A stretch of 64,000 nt of DNA from an uncultured Clostridia bacterium (GTDB taxonomy: Bacteria > Bacillota > Clostridia > Christensenellales > Borkfalkiaceae): positions 62,001 to 126,000 of the forward strand of contig CAJFQM010000003.1 in assembly GCA_904419075.1 (NCBI GenBank). The letters are read 5' to 3'. The notes under the pieces were generated by a model. The model saw only the letters and a program-made list of their open reading frames with translations. It made no database searches and was not told where the DNA came from. Within the stretch, counting starts at the first letter, position 1; the number at the start of each line of letters is the position of its first letter. Of this stretch, positions 1 to 8,675 are shown piece after piece. The translations under genes and the position numbers were made by a program.

Positions 1-487
1 TTCCAAATCTCTTGGCGACCTCGCGGGTCCCATGGCGTTCGCCGTATGTATGGGATTGTGTCGGGTTTTCTATGCGAAATTTCTCCACAAAATCTCCCTT
101 GAAAAATTTCTCGTCATCGGCGCGGTCGGATGCGTCGGAGCCTATCTGCTCGTCACGCTGCCTCCCGTTCCCGTCATCAACCTTCTCGGCTGCGCGGTGT
201 GCGGCCTGTTCGTCGGCATTCTTTGGCCGGGGACCTATTCGGTCGCCGCGAAAAAATTACCTTACGGCGGAGCGGCCATGTTCGCGCTCCTTGCCCTTGC
301 AGGGGATCTCGGCTGTCTCGCCGGACCCACGACGGTAGGTTTTATATCCGGTATATTCGACGATAATCTCAAAGTCGGACTTACGGTCGCCGTCATCTTC
401 CCCGCACTGGCTGTGCTCGGCATGTTTCTTCTGTCAAAACATAAGGACAAAGGCCCTGAAATGCTGAATCCGAACGAACAGAAATAA
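1..487 (+). CDS. MFS transporter, C-terminal part (5' end outside window)
   Basis: The reading frame is open from base 2 to a TAA at 485-487, so the gene starts upstream of the window. About 161 residues remain, with roughly four hydrophobic helices separated by short basic loops and a polar tail (LLSKHKDKGP). This looks like the last helices of a major facilitator superfamily permease, possibly of the sugar (fucose permease-like) type. The substrate cannot be told from this fragment. A strong bidirectional terminator follows directly and separates it from the leftward nucleoside transporter operon. Confidence 0.7.
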   Translation, partial: SKSLGDLAGPMAFAVCMGLCRVFYAKFLHKISLEKFLVIGAVGCVGAYLLVTLPPVPVINLLGCAVCGLFVGILWPGTYSVAAKKLPYGGAAMFALLALAGDLGCLAGPTTVGFISGIFDDNLKVGLTVAVIFPALAVLGMFLLSKHKDKGPEMLNPNEQK

Positions 488-490
488 TAA

Positions 491-528
491 AAATACCCCG
501 TCGGTCAATGACCGACGGGGTATTTTAT
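491..528. terminator. Bidirectional intrinsic terminator
   Basis: Perfect inverted repeat ATACCCCGTCGGTC / GACCGACGGGGTAT with an A-rich left flank and T-rich right flank. It can end both the rightward MFS gene and the leftward nucleoside transporter operon. Confidence 0.9.
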
Positions 529-571
529 TTCTCAACGCAGAACAAGCTCTTTCAAAAATCCGAAAAAATAT

Positions 572-1534
572 CTATCGTTCTTCTCGGAAGTAGTTGAGTC
601 CCAAACTTGCGGGAGGCTGCGTTTCTTTGCTGTTTAAGATACTCGTTACAATCAATACGATGATCGTGACGACATAGGGCAACGCTTTGATAAGCTCAAT
701 CTGCGCAAACGTAATTCCGCTTATATAGCTGGAAGCGATATAGAGACCGCCAAAAATGATCGAACCCAAAATGGCGAGCGCGGGGCGCCAAAGAGTAAAG
801 ATGACGAGGGCGATGGACAGCCAGCCGAACCCTTCGAGGAAGTGTACGTCGTCCCAATTTCCGCCCATATAATCCATAATGCAGAACAGTCCGCCGAGTC
901 CCGAAATTCCGCAGCCGATGCACGTTGCCAGATATTTATAGCGCGATACGTTGATTCCCGCGGCGTCCGCCGTAGCGGGATTCTCGCCCACCGCGCGCAA
1001 GTGCAGACCTATGCGGGTACGATTGAGAATGAGCTGAGCCGCAACCGCGACGATAATCGCCAGATACACGAGAATGCCGTGAGATAAAAATATCTCTCCG
1101 AACCAACCGAGTTTATCGTCTACGGGGAAAAGGTTGGTGTAATATTTGCTCGCACGGGCGATAACCGCCATCTTTGCCTTGATGAGATTGATGAGATGCC
1201 CCGCGAGCCCCACCCCGAACGTCGTCATGGCGAGACCCGTAACGTTCTGATTCGCGCGGAGCGTGACCGTCAAAAAGCTGTATAAAGCTCCCATCGCCGC
1301 TCCCGCGAGGAAAGTGACGATCAAAGGTACGAGAACGAGCAGAAACGGCACGGAAGTACCGATTGACTTTATGAGATAATACTCGGAAAGACAGCCGACT
1401 GCCGCGCCCACGCTCATGACGCCGGGGACGCCGAGATTGAGATGACCGGATTTTTCCGTGATGATCTCTCCCGTCGAGCCGAAAAGGAAAATCGCGCTGA
1501 TACGAATGGCGCTCGTCAAAAATTTTACGAACAT
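572..1534 (-). CDS. BMP-family nucleoside ABC transporter, permease (NupQ-like)
   Basis: 320 residues with about nine or ten hydrophobic segments and the branched-chain-permease fold (early LFGSTGEIITEKSGHLNLG, mid-protein GxNxxRYKYLATCIGCGISGL). It is the shorter of the two permeases of a guanosine/simple-sugar importer of the NupNOPQ/YufNOPQ type. The ATG overlaps the end of the upstream permease by 10 nt, with GGAGG before it, so the two are translationally coupled. It is the last gene of the operon. Family assignment is firm. A purine nucleoside substrate is inferred from the binding protein and the neighbouring xpt. Confidence 0.9.
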   Translation of the reverse strand: MFVKFLTSAIRISAIFLFGSTGEIITEKSGHLNLGVPGVMSVGAAVGCLSEYYLIKSIGTSVPFLLVLVPLIVTFLAGAAMGALYSFLTVTLRANQNVTGLAMTTFGVGLAGHLINLIKAKMAVIARASKYYTNLFPVDDKLGWFGEIFLSHGILVYLAIIVAVAAQLILNRTRIGLHLRAVGENPATADAAGINVSRYKYLATCIGCGISGLGGLFCIMDYMGGNWDDVHFLEGFGWLSIALVIFTLWRPALAILGSIIFGGLYIASSYISGITFAQIELIKALPYVVTIIVLIVTSILNSKETQPPASLGLNYFREER

Positions 1535-2643
1535 GTTTCCTTTTCCTCCTTTTTGCGTTTTTTGGCTTTGCGGAACTTAATCTGATACAGGATAAAAAAT
1601 TCACAGCCGATAATAAAGAAGAACATAATACCTGTAATAATATCGGCGAAGTAGGCGTTTGCGACTCCGCAATCCGTCATGACCTGCCCCATCCCCTTTT
1701 GCAAAAATACGACCAGATACGCGGTGAAAATCATAAAGATCGGATTGAATTTTGCCAGCCAGGAAACGAGAATCGCCGTAAATCCGCGGCCGCCGACCGT
1801 CTCTTTACTGATCATGTGGTCGATTCCGCCGACGATTAAAAATCCGGCCAAGCCGCAGATAGCGCCCGAAATGAGAAGGGTGCGGACAACGACTTTCTTT
1901 ACGTTGATTCCCACGTAACGAGCCGTATTCTCGCTTTCGCCCACGACGGAAATTTCATAGCCCTGTTTGCTGTACTTCATATAGACATAGACCAAAGCAG
2001 TGACGATCGTCACGACGATGACGCTCAGCCAGAAATCGCCTCCGCCGATTTGCGGCAGATTGCCGTGCGGGAGCGGACTCATGTTTCCCGAACCCGTCGG
2101 GTACCAAATCTTTATGGCAAAGAGCACGATCTGCATGGCCACATAGTTCATCATAAGGGTAAACAAAGTTTCGTTGGTATTCCATTTTGCCTTGAAAATG
2201 GCAGGGATCACAGCCCAAAGCATACCAGCGGCCACGCCCGCGACGAACATGATCGGAATCAATACTCCGTCCGGGACTTTTCCGCCGAGATAGAACATGC
2301 ACACCGTACAGGCGAACCCGCCCATGAGTACCTGTCCTTCCGCGCCCGTATTCCAAAAACGCATTTTGAATGCGGGAGTGATGGCGAGCGCGATCAAAAG
2401 AAGAATCGCTCCGTCACGGAGAAAAATCAAGATTCTTCGCTCAGTCCCGAAGATTCCCGAAAACATAGACGAATAAATGAAGAAGGGATCTTTTTTCAAA
2501 ACGAGAAACGACAGTAAACCTGTAACCACGAAGGCGAGCAGGATAGCCGCCGCACGGATCAACCAGGATTTCCACCAGGGAACGGAAGTGCGCTTTACGA
2601 TATGAAAAAGGGGTTCTTTGACGCTTTTTTCTTTATTCTTCAT
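1525..2643 (-). CDS. BMP-family nucleoside ABC transporter, permease (NupP-like)
   Basis: 372 residues: a basic cytoplasmic N-terminus of about 28 residues, then around ten membrane helices. It has the family-typical stretch NTGAEGQVLMGGFA (about residues 98-111) and a cytoplasmic ExxxTARYVGIN loop that docks on the ATPase. It is the longer permease of the heterodimeric channel. The start codon overlaps the end of the ATPase gene by 11 nt, and its own 3' end overlaps the second permease, so ATPase and both permeases form one coupled unit. Confidence 0.9.
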   Translation of the reverse strand: MKNKEKSVKEPLFHIVKRTSVPWWKSWLIRAAAILLAFVVTGLLSFLVLKKDPFFIYSSMFSGIFGTERRILIFLRDGAILLLIALAITPAFKMRFWNTGAEGQVLMGGFACTVCMFYLGGKVPDGVLIPIMFVAGVAAGMLWAVIPAIFKAKWNTNETLFTLMMNYVAMQIVLFAIKIWYPTGSGNMSPLPHGNLPQIGGGDFWLSVIVVTIVTALVYVYMKYSKQGYEISVVGESENTARYVGINVKKVVVRTLLISGAICGLAGFLIVGGIDHMISKETVGGRGFTAILVSWLAKFNPIFMIFTAYLVVFLQKGMGQVMTDCGVANAYFADIITGIMFFFIIGCEFFILYQIKFRKAKKRKKEEKETCS

Positions 2644-4249
2644 AATCTTCCCGTTCCTCCCGTTGGTTTTTTACCATCAAAAGTCCGATTTCTTCCTTTT
2701 TAGCCGTTCTGCCGTCCAAAATTCCCGTGATACGGCCGCTGCCGATGACCATGATCCGATCGCAAAGCTCTAAAAGGACGTCCAGATCTTCGCCCACGAA
2801 AATGACGCAGACGCCCTTTTTCTTCTGTTCCGTCAAGAGATTATAGATGGTATAAGAAGAATTGATGTCCAAACCTCTGACCGGATACGCCGCAAGGAGT
2901 ACGGTGGGCGAAGCGGCGATTTCCCGCCCCACCAATACCTTTTGAACATTTCCGCCGGAAAGGCGGCGGACGGGCGTTTTGGCGCTCGGCGTAGATACTT
3001 CGAGGCTCTTAATAATTTTCTCGGCAAGATTTTCGGGTCCCTTTCTGTCGAGGAAAATCGAATGTCCCTTTCGATAGCTTCTGAGCATCATATTGTCGAT
3101 GATGTCCATGTTTCCGACGAGCCCCATTCCCAAACGGTCTTCGGGGACAAAAGAAAGACGAATTCCCATTTCCCGAATCTGCAAGGGTGACTTTCCGATA
3201 AGCTGTTCGCCTGCGGGGATTTCTCCGACGTTTTCTTCTTTGAAAAATTCTTCTTCGCTTTCCTGTCCGGACTCTTCTGTTTGGGATTTTTCGGGCGGAT
3301 AATATTCTATGCTGGCGCCTTCGGTCGGAATCTGCAAACCCGCAATCGATTCCAGAAGTTCTCTCTGTCCGCTTCCCGCAATCCCCGCTATGCCGAGAAT
3401 TTCTCCGCTGAATGCGTCAAAATTCACGTCGTCGAGGATACGGATCCCCTCGTTGTTTATGAAGGTAAGATTTCTGACTTCCAGACGCTTTCGACAATTT
3501 ACGGGCATGGGACGGTCGATATTCAGGGATACTTTTTTGCCGACCATCATTTCCGTCAATTCCTGTTCGGTGGTATTTGCCGTCTCTACCGTCGCAATAT
3601 GCTCGCCCTTTCTCAAAACCGCCACTCTGTCCGAAATTGCCATAACTTCGTTGAGCTTGTGCGTAATGATGATGATGGATTTACCGTCGTCGCGCATCGT
3701 GCGGAGTACGGCAAACAGCTTATCGATTTCCTGAGGAGTGAGAACGGCGGTAGGCTCGTCCAGAATGAGAATATCCGCGCCGCGATATAAAACTTTCACG
3801 ATTTCCACGGTCTGTTTTTCGGAAACGGACATTTCGTGAATTTTTTTCTTCGGATCGATATGGAAACCGTACTTTTCGCTCATTTCCCGAACGCGGGCGT
3901 TGACTTCTTTGAGATTATACTTCTCTCCGCGCACGCCGAGGACGATATTCTGAGCGGCAGAAAATACGTCCACCAACTTGAAATGCTGATGAATCATGCC
4001 TATCTTATAGCGAAAAGCATCTTTGGGCGAACGAATGGAAACTTCCTCTCCGTCGATATAAATCTGACCCTCGTCGGGATAATAAATTCCCGCGATCATG
4101 TTCATGAGCGTCGTTTTCCCCGACCCGTTCTCGCCGAGGACGGACAAAATTTCGCCTTTTCTCACGTCCATATCCACGTTTTTATTCGCGATGACCTCTC
4201 CGAACGTTTTCGTAATGTTTTTCAGTTGTATTGCAATGGGTTTGTCCAC
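2633..4249 (-). CDS. BMP-family nucleoside ABC transporter, ATP-binding protein (NupO-like)
   Basis: 538 residues with two nucleotide-binding domains in tandem, as in sugar and nucleoside importers. Domain 1 has Walker A GENGSGKTT (about 39-47), an SVSEKQ signature and Walker B ILILDEPTAVL. Domain 2 has the usual degenerate P-loop GIAGSGQRE, an LSGGNVQK signature and AAYPVRGLDI in place of a full Walker B. An acidic insert of about 35 residues (rich in E and S, near 315-350) lies in domain 2 and is longer than usual. The gene follows the lipoprotein gene after a stem-loop. Confidence 0.92.
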   Translation of the reverse strand: MDKPIAIQLKNITKTFGEVIANKNVDMDVRKGEILSVLGENGSGKTTLMNMIAGIYYPDEGQIYIDGEEVSIRSPKDAFRYKIGMIHQHFKLVDVFSAAQNIVLGVRGEKYNLKEVNARVREMSEKYGFHIDPKKKIHEMSVSEKQTVEIVKVLYRGADILILDEPTAVLTPQEIDKLFAVLRTMRDDGKSIIIITHKLNEVMAISDRVAVLRKGEHIATVETANTTEQELTEMMVGKKVSLNIDRPMPVNCRKRLEVRNLTFINNEGIRILDDVNFDAFSGEILGIAGIAGSGQRELLESIAGLQIPTEGASIEYYPPEKSQTEESGQESEEEFFKEENVGEIPAGEQLIGKSPLQIREMGIRLSFVPEDRLGMGLVGNMDIIDNMMLRSYRKGHSIFLDRKGPENLAEKIIKSLEVSTPSAKTPVRRLSGGNVQKVLVGREIAASPTVLLAAYPVRGLDINSSYTIYNLLTEQKKKGVCVIFVGEDLDVLLELCDRIMVIGSGRITGILDGRTAKKEEIGLLMVKNQREEREDYEE

Positions 4250-4281
4250 AGTGCCTCCCGAAACTTTTGATTAACGCGAAC

Positions 4282-4308
4282 GGGCGGAGCCTTTTCGGTA
4301 CTCCGCCC
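4282..4308 (-). other. Intercistronic stem-loop between binding protein and ATPase genes
   Basis: Read on the minus strand, GGGCGGAG and CTCCGCCC form an 8-bp stem with an 11-nt loop. No clear T-tract follows. Such hairpins often stabilise the upstream message and let the solute-binding protein be made in excess over the ATPase and permeases; that role is inferred. Confidence 0.55.
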
Positions 4309-4330
4309 CTATATATAATTTTACAAAACT

Positions 4331-5602
4331 TTACACTTTTTCATTCAACAATTTTATGCCGTCAATTTTTATATCGAAATAAGGAGCCGTACGGAAAATC
4401 GATTCCTGGAAGACGCCGTCTTTGACAGCTTCGGTCTCTTTCTCTCCATCGCCGTCTATATCTACCATGTAGCTCGTAAGCGTCTCACCGTTAACCGTAA
4501 ACTTAGAAGTGTCGAACACCGTCAAAGATCCGTCAACCAATTTGTCTCTGATCTCGATAACCTTGTCCACGGTCCCTTCGGCCGCCGCATTACCACCGAT
4601 GTTGGTCAATTTGACGGAACCTGTTTTGATCGTTCCCGTCCAATCATCCGCGATTTCTTCGCCCATGGCTGCTTTCGCGATGATATATTTGAAATAAGGG
4701 GTCCAATCAATATAAGAGGAAACGAGGAAAGTTTCGGGGCAGGCCTCGAACGTGCTTCCGTTATAAGAGACGTTAGGAACTCCCGCTTCTTCGCAGGCAG
4801 AGGGCGCACCCATGGAATCGGCGTGCTGGGAAATAAGTTTGCAGCCGCCCGCAATAAGGCTTTCCGCCGTAGATTTTTCGGCCGAGATGTCAAACCAGGA
4901 ACCCGTAAACTGAACGTCCATGGTAACGGTCGGACAGACGGATTTCGCACCGAGATAGAAAGAGGTATAGCCGGAAATAACTTCCGCGTAGGTATAAGCG
5001 CCCACATAACCGATTTTTGCTTCCTCTGCGGTAAATTCTCCCGCATCGATCATTTCGTTGAGCTTCATGCCCGCAACAACGCCCGCGAGATAACGTCCTT
5101 CGTAAATGGAAGCAAATGCGTTATGGAAATTATCGAGTCCGCTCGTCGCCGCCGTGACGCCCGTCGCGTGGCAGAATTCCACTTCGGGATTCGCCGCAGC
5201 AGCTTCTTTGACAAACGGTTCATGCCCGAAAGAATCGGCAAAAATCAGATCGCAACCTTGATCGACAAGGTCTTCCGCGGCAGTCTTACATTCCGCAAGT
5301 TCGGGAATTCCGGTTTTCATGATAAACTGATCGGAGTTAAGCCCCATTTCATTGACGGCTCTTTTCGCCGCATCAATAAAGTTCTTATCGTACGTGGATG
5401 TTTCGTCGTGCAGACAAATCAGACCGAACTTAAAATCCTCGGGAATCACGACGTCGGAATAGTCGGGAACTTCGATATTTTCGTAATCGGGAAGGGTAAG
5501 TTCGCCCTTATCTTCCCCTCCTTCTCCGCAGGCTGCCAAAGAAGCAGCCACGCCGAAGCCCATAACCAAGGAAAGAGCCACTGTAAGAAATCTTTTTTTC
5601 AT
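4331..5602 (-). CDS. BMP-family lipoprotein, nucleoside-binding component of ABC importer
   Basis: 423 residues. The N-terminus is a lipoprotein signal: MKKR, a hydrophobic core, and the lipobox LAAC with the lipidated Cys at residue 25, followed by an acidic linker. The mature part reads as a Bmp/PnrA/Med-type periplasmic-binding fold (FGLICLHDETSTYDKNF, then IFADSFGHEPFVKEAA, later KIGYVGAY and LISQHADSMG). These proteins bind purine nucleosides. It heads the transporter operon 111 nt downstream of xpt, which supports guanosine or a related ligand. A short Asp/Gly run (DIDGDGEKE) lies near the C-terminus. The Shine-Dalgarno is AAGGAG. Confidence 0.92.
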   Translation of the reverse strand: MKKRFLTVALSLVMGFGVAASLAACGEGGEDKGELTLPDYENIEVPDYSDVVIPEDFKFGLICLHDETSTYDKNFIDAAKRAVNEMGLNSDQFIMKTGIPELAECKTAAEDLVDQGCDLIFADSFGHEPFVKEAAAANPEVEFCHATGVTAATSGLDNFHNAFASIYEGRYLAGVVAGMKLNEMIDAGEFTAEEAKIGYVGAYTYAEVISGYTSFYLGAKSVCPTVTMDVQFTGSWFDISAEKSTAESLIAGGCKLISQHADSMGAPSACEEAGVPNVSYNGSTFEACPETFLVSSYIDWTPYFKYIIAKAAMGEEIADDWTGTIKTGSVKLTNIGGNAAAEGTVDKVIEIRDKLVDGSLTVFDTSKFTVNGETLTSYMVDIDGDGEKETEAVKDGVFQESIFRTAPYFDIKIDGIKLLNEKV

Positions 5603-5713
5603 GAATTTATCTCCTTACGTCCGCGCTTTTTCACGGACCGAATTTTAACGCTTTTGTAAACTCTATAATGCAGCCGACCGCGAAATACGTTGAATACGTT
5701 TTCCAAGCGGCGC

Positions 5714-6286
5714 TCAGCTTCGGAAAGAGATTTTTCCATTCTCCATTTTTTCGACGATGGCGAGGGACTCCACGCGGTAGCCCTGTTTTCTCAACTCGTC
5801 TCCGCCGCCCTGAAAGCCCTTTTCGATTTCCGCGCAACAGCCGACGACTTCCGCCCCCGCCTGTTTCACGATATCGATCAGCCCTTTCAGAGCATTTCCG
5901 TTTGCGAGGAAATCGTCGGTAATGAGAACTTTATCTTCCAAAGAAATATATTCTTTCGAAACTGCGATATCGTAAGTAATTTTATGGGTAAAAGAATACA
6001 CGGGAGAAGAATACTGTTCTCCGCTGACGTTTGCGGAAGGGTGCTTTTTCGCGAATACCATGGGTACTCCCAATTCGAGCGCCACCGCCGTCGCGAACGC
6101 GATTCCCGACGCTTCCACCGTCAATACTTTCGTGATGCGGGTTCCTTTGAAAAGGCGGGCGGTTTCCTCCGCCATTCGTTTCAGAAACACCGTATCCACT
6201 TTTTGGTTGAGGAAACTTCCCACTTTCAGAACGTCTCCGGGAAGAACCGTCCCTTCCTTGATGATTTTTTCTTCCAATGCTTTCAT
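5714..6286 (-). CDS. xpt: Xanthine phosphoribosyltransferase
   Basis: About 190 residues from the chosen start (MKALEEKIIKEG), which matches where Bacillus-type Xpt begins. The enzyme makes XMP from xanthine and PRPP. The PRPP-binding motif VLITDDFLANG is at about residues 120-130; VESLAIVEKMENGKISF near the end is family-typical. The frame stays open upstream to a TTG at 6352, but that would add 22 residues foreign to the family. The Shine-Dalgarno at 6286 is weak, so the start is less sure than the product. The leader holds a guanine-class riboswitch, and the nucleoside ABC transporter follows. Confidence 0.92.
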   Translation of the reverse strand: MKALEEKIIKEGTVLPGDVLKVGSFLNQKVDTVFLKRMAEETARLFKGTRITKVLTVEASGIAFATAVALELGVPMVFAKKHPSANVSGEQYSSPVYSFTHKITYDIAVSKEYISLEDKVLITDDFLANGNALKGLIDIVKQAGAEVVGCCAEIEKGFQGGGDELRKQGYRVESLAIVEKMENGKISFRS

Positions 6287-6364
6287 TTTTTCACTGAAAA
6301 GACGGCAGACGAAAGAACGCCGCCGCCAATATCTCCCTTTCTCTTCTGTCAAATCAGGGCTTGT

Positions 6365-6436
6365 CCAATAGTCGCGATTATTTTTCGGGCACCGCGGTAG
6401 AAACTCCTCCGCCCTTCTTCCGGAGGTATATATCGG
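6365..6436 (-). promoter_or_regulatory. Purine riboswitch aptamer, guanine class
   Basis: Read leftwards from 6436. P1 is CCGATA pairing with TATTGG (one G-U). P2 is CCTCCGG...GCGGAGG. The invariant junction GTTTCTACC follows, then P3 closed by GCG/CGC, and a J3/1 segment GACTAT. The C in GACTAT is the residue that pairs with guanine (or xanthine-like) ligands; adenine riboswitches have U there. The length of 72 nt is normal. It lies about 80 nt upstream of xpt, the classic target. The segment between aptamer and gene can form a GC stem followed by TCTTTTC, a possible but not clear-cut terminator. Confidence 0.9.
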
Positions 6437-6640
6437 CTTTTTATAAAATTTTCCTTTTCGGATTTCTTCGCAGACGACTTTCCGTCCCGATAAAACCGCG
6501 AGACAAAAACGCCGCCGAAAAACGACGTCCGCACTTTTTCGCCGCTGTGTTTGCGGACCGAAAAATAATTTGCGTAACGCTTCGTTACGCAGAAAGCGGG
6601 CCGTCCGCTTTATTCGCCTGAAAAAGGCCTATCCGATTTC
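6437..6640 (-). other. Long structured leader upstream of the xpt riboswitch
   Basis: About 200 bases without a credible gene between a consensus promoter and the aptamer. Visible structure on the minus strand: a 9-bp stem TGCGTAACG/CGTTACGCA with a 3-nt loop (6571-6591) followed by AATTATTTTT; a 6-bp AAGCGG/CCGCTT hairpin (6594-6610); and GTCCGCA pairing with TGCGGAC further on. I recognise no known RNA family here. Confidence 0.5.
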
Positions 6641-6672
6641 AAAAAAGAAAAAAGTCAACCGCTCTTGACTTT
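6641..6672 (-). terminator. Hairpin plus T-tract at the very start of the xpt leader
   Basis: AAAGTCAA and TTGACTTT form an 8-bp stem around a 6-nt loop, followed on the minus strand by TTTC and six T. It looks like an intrinsic terminator for the rnhB-yraN transcript, but it begins at about +1 of the promoter at 6679-6707, so it is also the 5' end of the next transcript. Confidence 0.7.
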
Positions 6673-6678
6673 ATCATA

Positions 6679-6707
6679 ACTATATCACATTGTGAAAATC
6701 TTGTCAA
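6679..6707 (-). promoter_or_regulatory. Sigma-A promoter of the xpt leader
   Basis: TTGACA (6702-6707), exactly 17 nt, then TATAGT (6679-6684), read leftwards. Transcription should begin near 6672, giving a leader of roughly 235 nt before the riboswitch. Confidence 0.8.
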
Positions 6708-6824
6708 ATGATAGCGATTGAAATTCTATTTTCACACTTTTTGTCTCATATTATCATTGTTTGAAATTTATGAAAACATTTTATCGGACAAAAAGCCATA
6801 CCGTTTACCGTTATACCGTTGTTT

Positions 6825-7184
6825 TCAAAAGGCGTATTTATAATGTTCGATTCTTCCGTCCGCCCAAACTTCGACGACGTCGAAGCGCGCGTTGGGTTCC
6901 CGTCCCCGTTCCATCCAATAGAATTGCGCTATGCGTTTATAGCGGCGGCGTTTTGCCGCGACCACCGCCTCCGCGGGAGTCCCGTATTCGTCCGAAGTCC
7001 GGGTCTTTACCTCTGTGAAAACGACTTCGTCGCCGTCCTCCGCAATCAAATCCGCCTCTCCGAACGGAGTTCGGTAATTCTTATGTAAAATTTTATATCC
7101 CTGCGCTTTCAGGTACTCTTCGGCGAGCTTTTCTCCCCGTCTGCCCAGAATTTTTTTACGAACGTCCTGCGATGAATCGGACAT
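6825..7184 (-). CDS. yraN: UPF0102 family protein YraN, putative endonuclease-fold
   Basis: 119 residues. Reads as the YraN family: an N-terminal LGRRGEKLAEEYLKAQGYKIL, then FGEADLIAEDGDEVVFTEVK, which carries the restriction-endonuclease-like D...ExK arrangement (D45, E58, K60). The molecular role is unproven; the family is commonly found next to rnhB, as here. The start lies 76 nt inside rnhB, an unusually long overlap, but the N-terminal family motif begins soon after it and no later Met fits. Confidence 0.88.
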   Translation of the reverse strand: MSDSSQDVRKKILGRRGEKLAEEYLKAQGYKILHKNYRTPFGEADLIAEDGDEVVFTEVKTRTSDEYGTPAEAVVAAKRRRYKRIAQFYWMERGREPNARFDVVEVWADGRIEHYKYAF

Positions 7185-7765
7185 ATTCCGTGCTCCTTTA
7201 TCGCCCTGATGTGTTCCGCCGTGCCGTAGCCTTTATTTCTTTCAAAGCCGTATGCGGGATACGTCTTTGCATATTCTTCCATGAGTGCGTCCCTGAATAC
7301 TTTTGCGACGATGCTCGCCGCGCCGATCGAATAGGAAAGCGCGTCGCCGTGCACGATGCTCCTTTGCGGGAACGGAATATCCAACGTCATATTCCCGTCG
7401 GTGATGACCGTATCGGGAACGATTTTCAGACTTTCCAAAGCGTTTTTCATTCCCAGCCGCGTCGCCTGCAAAATATTGATTTCGTCGATAATCTTTTCGT
7501 TTACCTCATACACGGTATACGCCAAAGCGCGTTCCCGAATGAGTTTTGCCAAAAGTTCTCTCTTTTTCGGAGAAAGTTTTTTGCTGTCATCCACTCCTTG
7601 AATGATTTCGATTTCTTCAAGCGGCATGATGACGGCCGCGCACACGACGGGGCCCGCCAGAGGACCGCGACCCACTTCGTCCACTCCCGCAATCGTCTTG
7701 AAGCCCTGCGAAAGCAATTCCCGTTCTATTTTTAATTTATCCGAGGCGTACGACTCTCTTTTCAT
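7109..7765 (-). CDS. rnhB: Ribonuclease HII
   Basis: 218 residues. Cleaves RNA in RNA-DNA hybrids and starts removal of misincorporated ribonucleotides. The signature VDEVGRGPLAGP is at residues 28-39 with catalytic Asp29 and Glu30; further acidic residues come in VITDGN and in AASIVAKVFRDALM. The C-terminal HRRTFVKKF is family-typical. It lies 49 nt after rbgA, a gene order common in Firmicutes. Confidence 0.95.
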   Translation of the reverse strand: MKRESYASDKLKIERELLSQGFKTIAGVDEVGRGPLAGPVVCAAVIMPLEEIEIIQGVDDSKKLSPKKRELLAKLIRERALAYTVYEVNEKIIDEINILQATRLGMKNALESLKIVPDTVITDGNMTLDIPFPQRSIVHGDALSYSIGAASIVAKVFRDALMEEYAKTYPAYGFERNKGYGTAEHIRAIKEHGICPIHRRTFVKKFWADGEKSSPKST

Positions 7766-7814
7766 TTAACGCCTTCCTTGATACTTTATTCTATGTTTGA
7801 AATTTATTTTATGC

Positions 7815-8675
7815 TCAAAACGGCAAATCCCGATACTCCGCCGCGTCTTCCAGACAGACTTTCCCGATACGGCCCTTCCGAAAATCGTCGATGAGCGCTT
7901 TTGCTCCGCGGTCATAATCGTATTCCCCGCCTTTTAAGATAAATCCGCGTCGCTTGCAGAGCGCCTCGTACATGCCGAGCTTTTCCGAAAAATCGGTAAT
8001 TCCGTAACGGTGCGTGAGATAACGGGGATATTTTTCCGCGAGTTCTCCGAGAAGTTCCAAGGCGATGTCGTCCATGTCCAAAATGTCGTCATTGATGCTG
8101 CCGATATAAGCGAGATGCCTCGCCAAAGTCTGATTGTCGAAAGAAGGCGGCATCGTGCCGGGCGTATCCAACAGGTCGAACGAGCCGCACCGAAGCCACT
8201 TTACGTCTCTCGTTACGCCCGCTTTATCGCCCGTTTTCGCCCGTTTCTGACCGCTCAGAAGATTGACGATCGTGCTCTTTCCCGTGTTTGGAATTCCTGC
8301 CACCATAAAACGAAACGTGCGGTTTAACCCTTTCGCTTCCGCGCGTTCCCGCTTTTCCTCCGTCATTCGTGTCAATTTTTGCATGATCGCGCGGCGGGAA
8401 GAAAGCTCCGTCGAATTGCAGCGGATACACTGCCGACCTTTTTCCTCCGCCAGCCGAACAAATGCGTCCGCGCCTTCGTCCGCGAGATCCGACTTATTGA
8501 GAAGATAGAGCACGGGTTTTTCCCCGAATATTTTTTTCAGATTTTTATTCAGCGTAGCCGCAGGAGCGCGGGCATCGAGCACGCAGATGACGCCGTCGCA
8601 AAGCGCCCGCTTTTCCTCCATGTCCCGCATTGCTTTCGTCATGTGTCCGGGAAACCACTGTATCGTTTTCGCCAT
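7815..8675 (-). CDS. rbgA: Ribosome biogenesis GTPase (YlqF/RbgA)
   Basis: 286 residues. A circularly permuted GTPase needed for late 50S assembly. The G motifs come in permuted order: G4 NKSD (60-63), then G1 GIPNTGKST (127-135), then G3 DTPG (170-173). The N-terminus MAKTIQWFPGHMTKAMRDM is the family hallmark. AAGGAAC precedes the ATG. It sits between trmD and rnhB. Confidence 0.96.
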   Translation of the reverse strand: MAKTIQWFPGHMTKAMRDMEEKRALCDGVICVLDARAPAATLNKNLKKIFGEKPVLYLLNKSDLADEGADAFVRLAEEKGRQCIRCNSTELSSRRAIMQKLTRMTEEKRERAEAKGLNRTFRFMVAGIPNTGKSTIVNLLSGQKRAKTGDKAGVTRDVKWLRCGSFDLLDTPGTMPPSFDNQTLARHLAYIGSINDDILDMDDIALELLGELAEKYPRYLTHRYGITDFSEKLGMYEALCKRRGFILKGGEYDYDRGAKALIDDFRKGRIGKVCLEDAAEYRDLPF

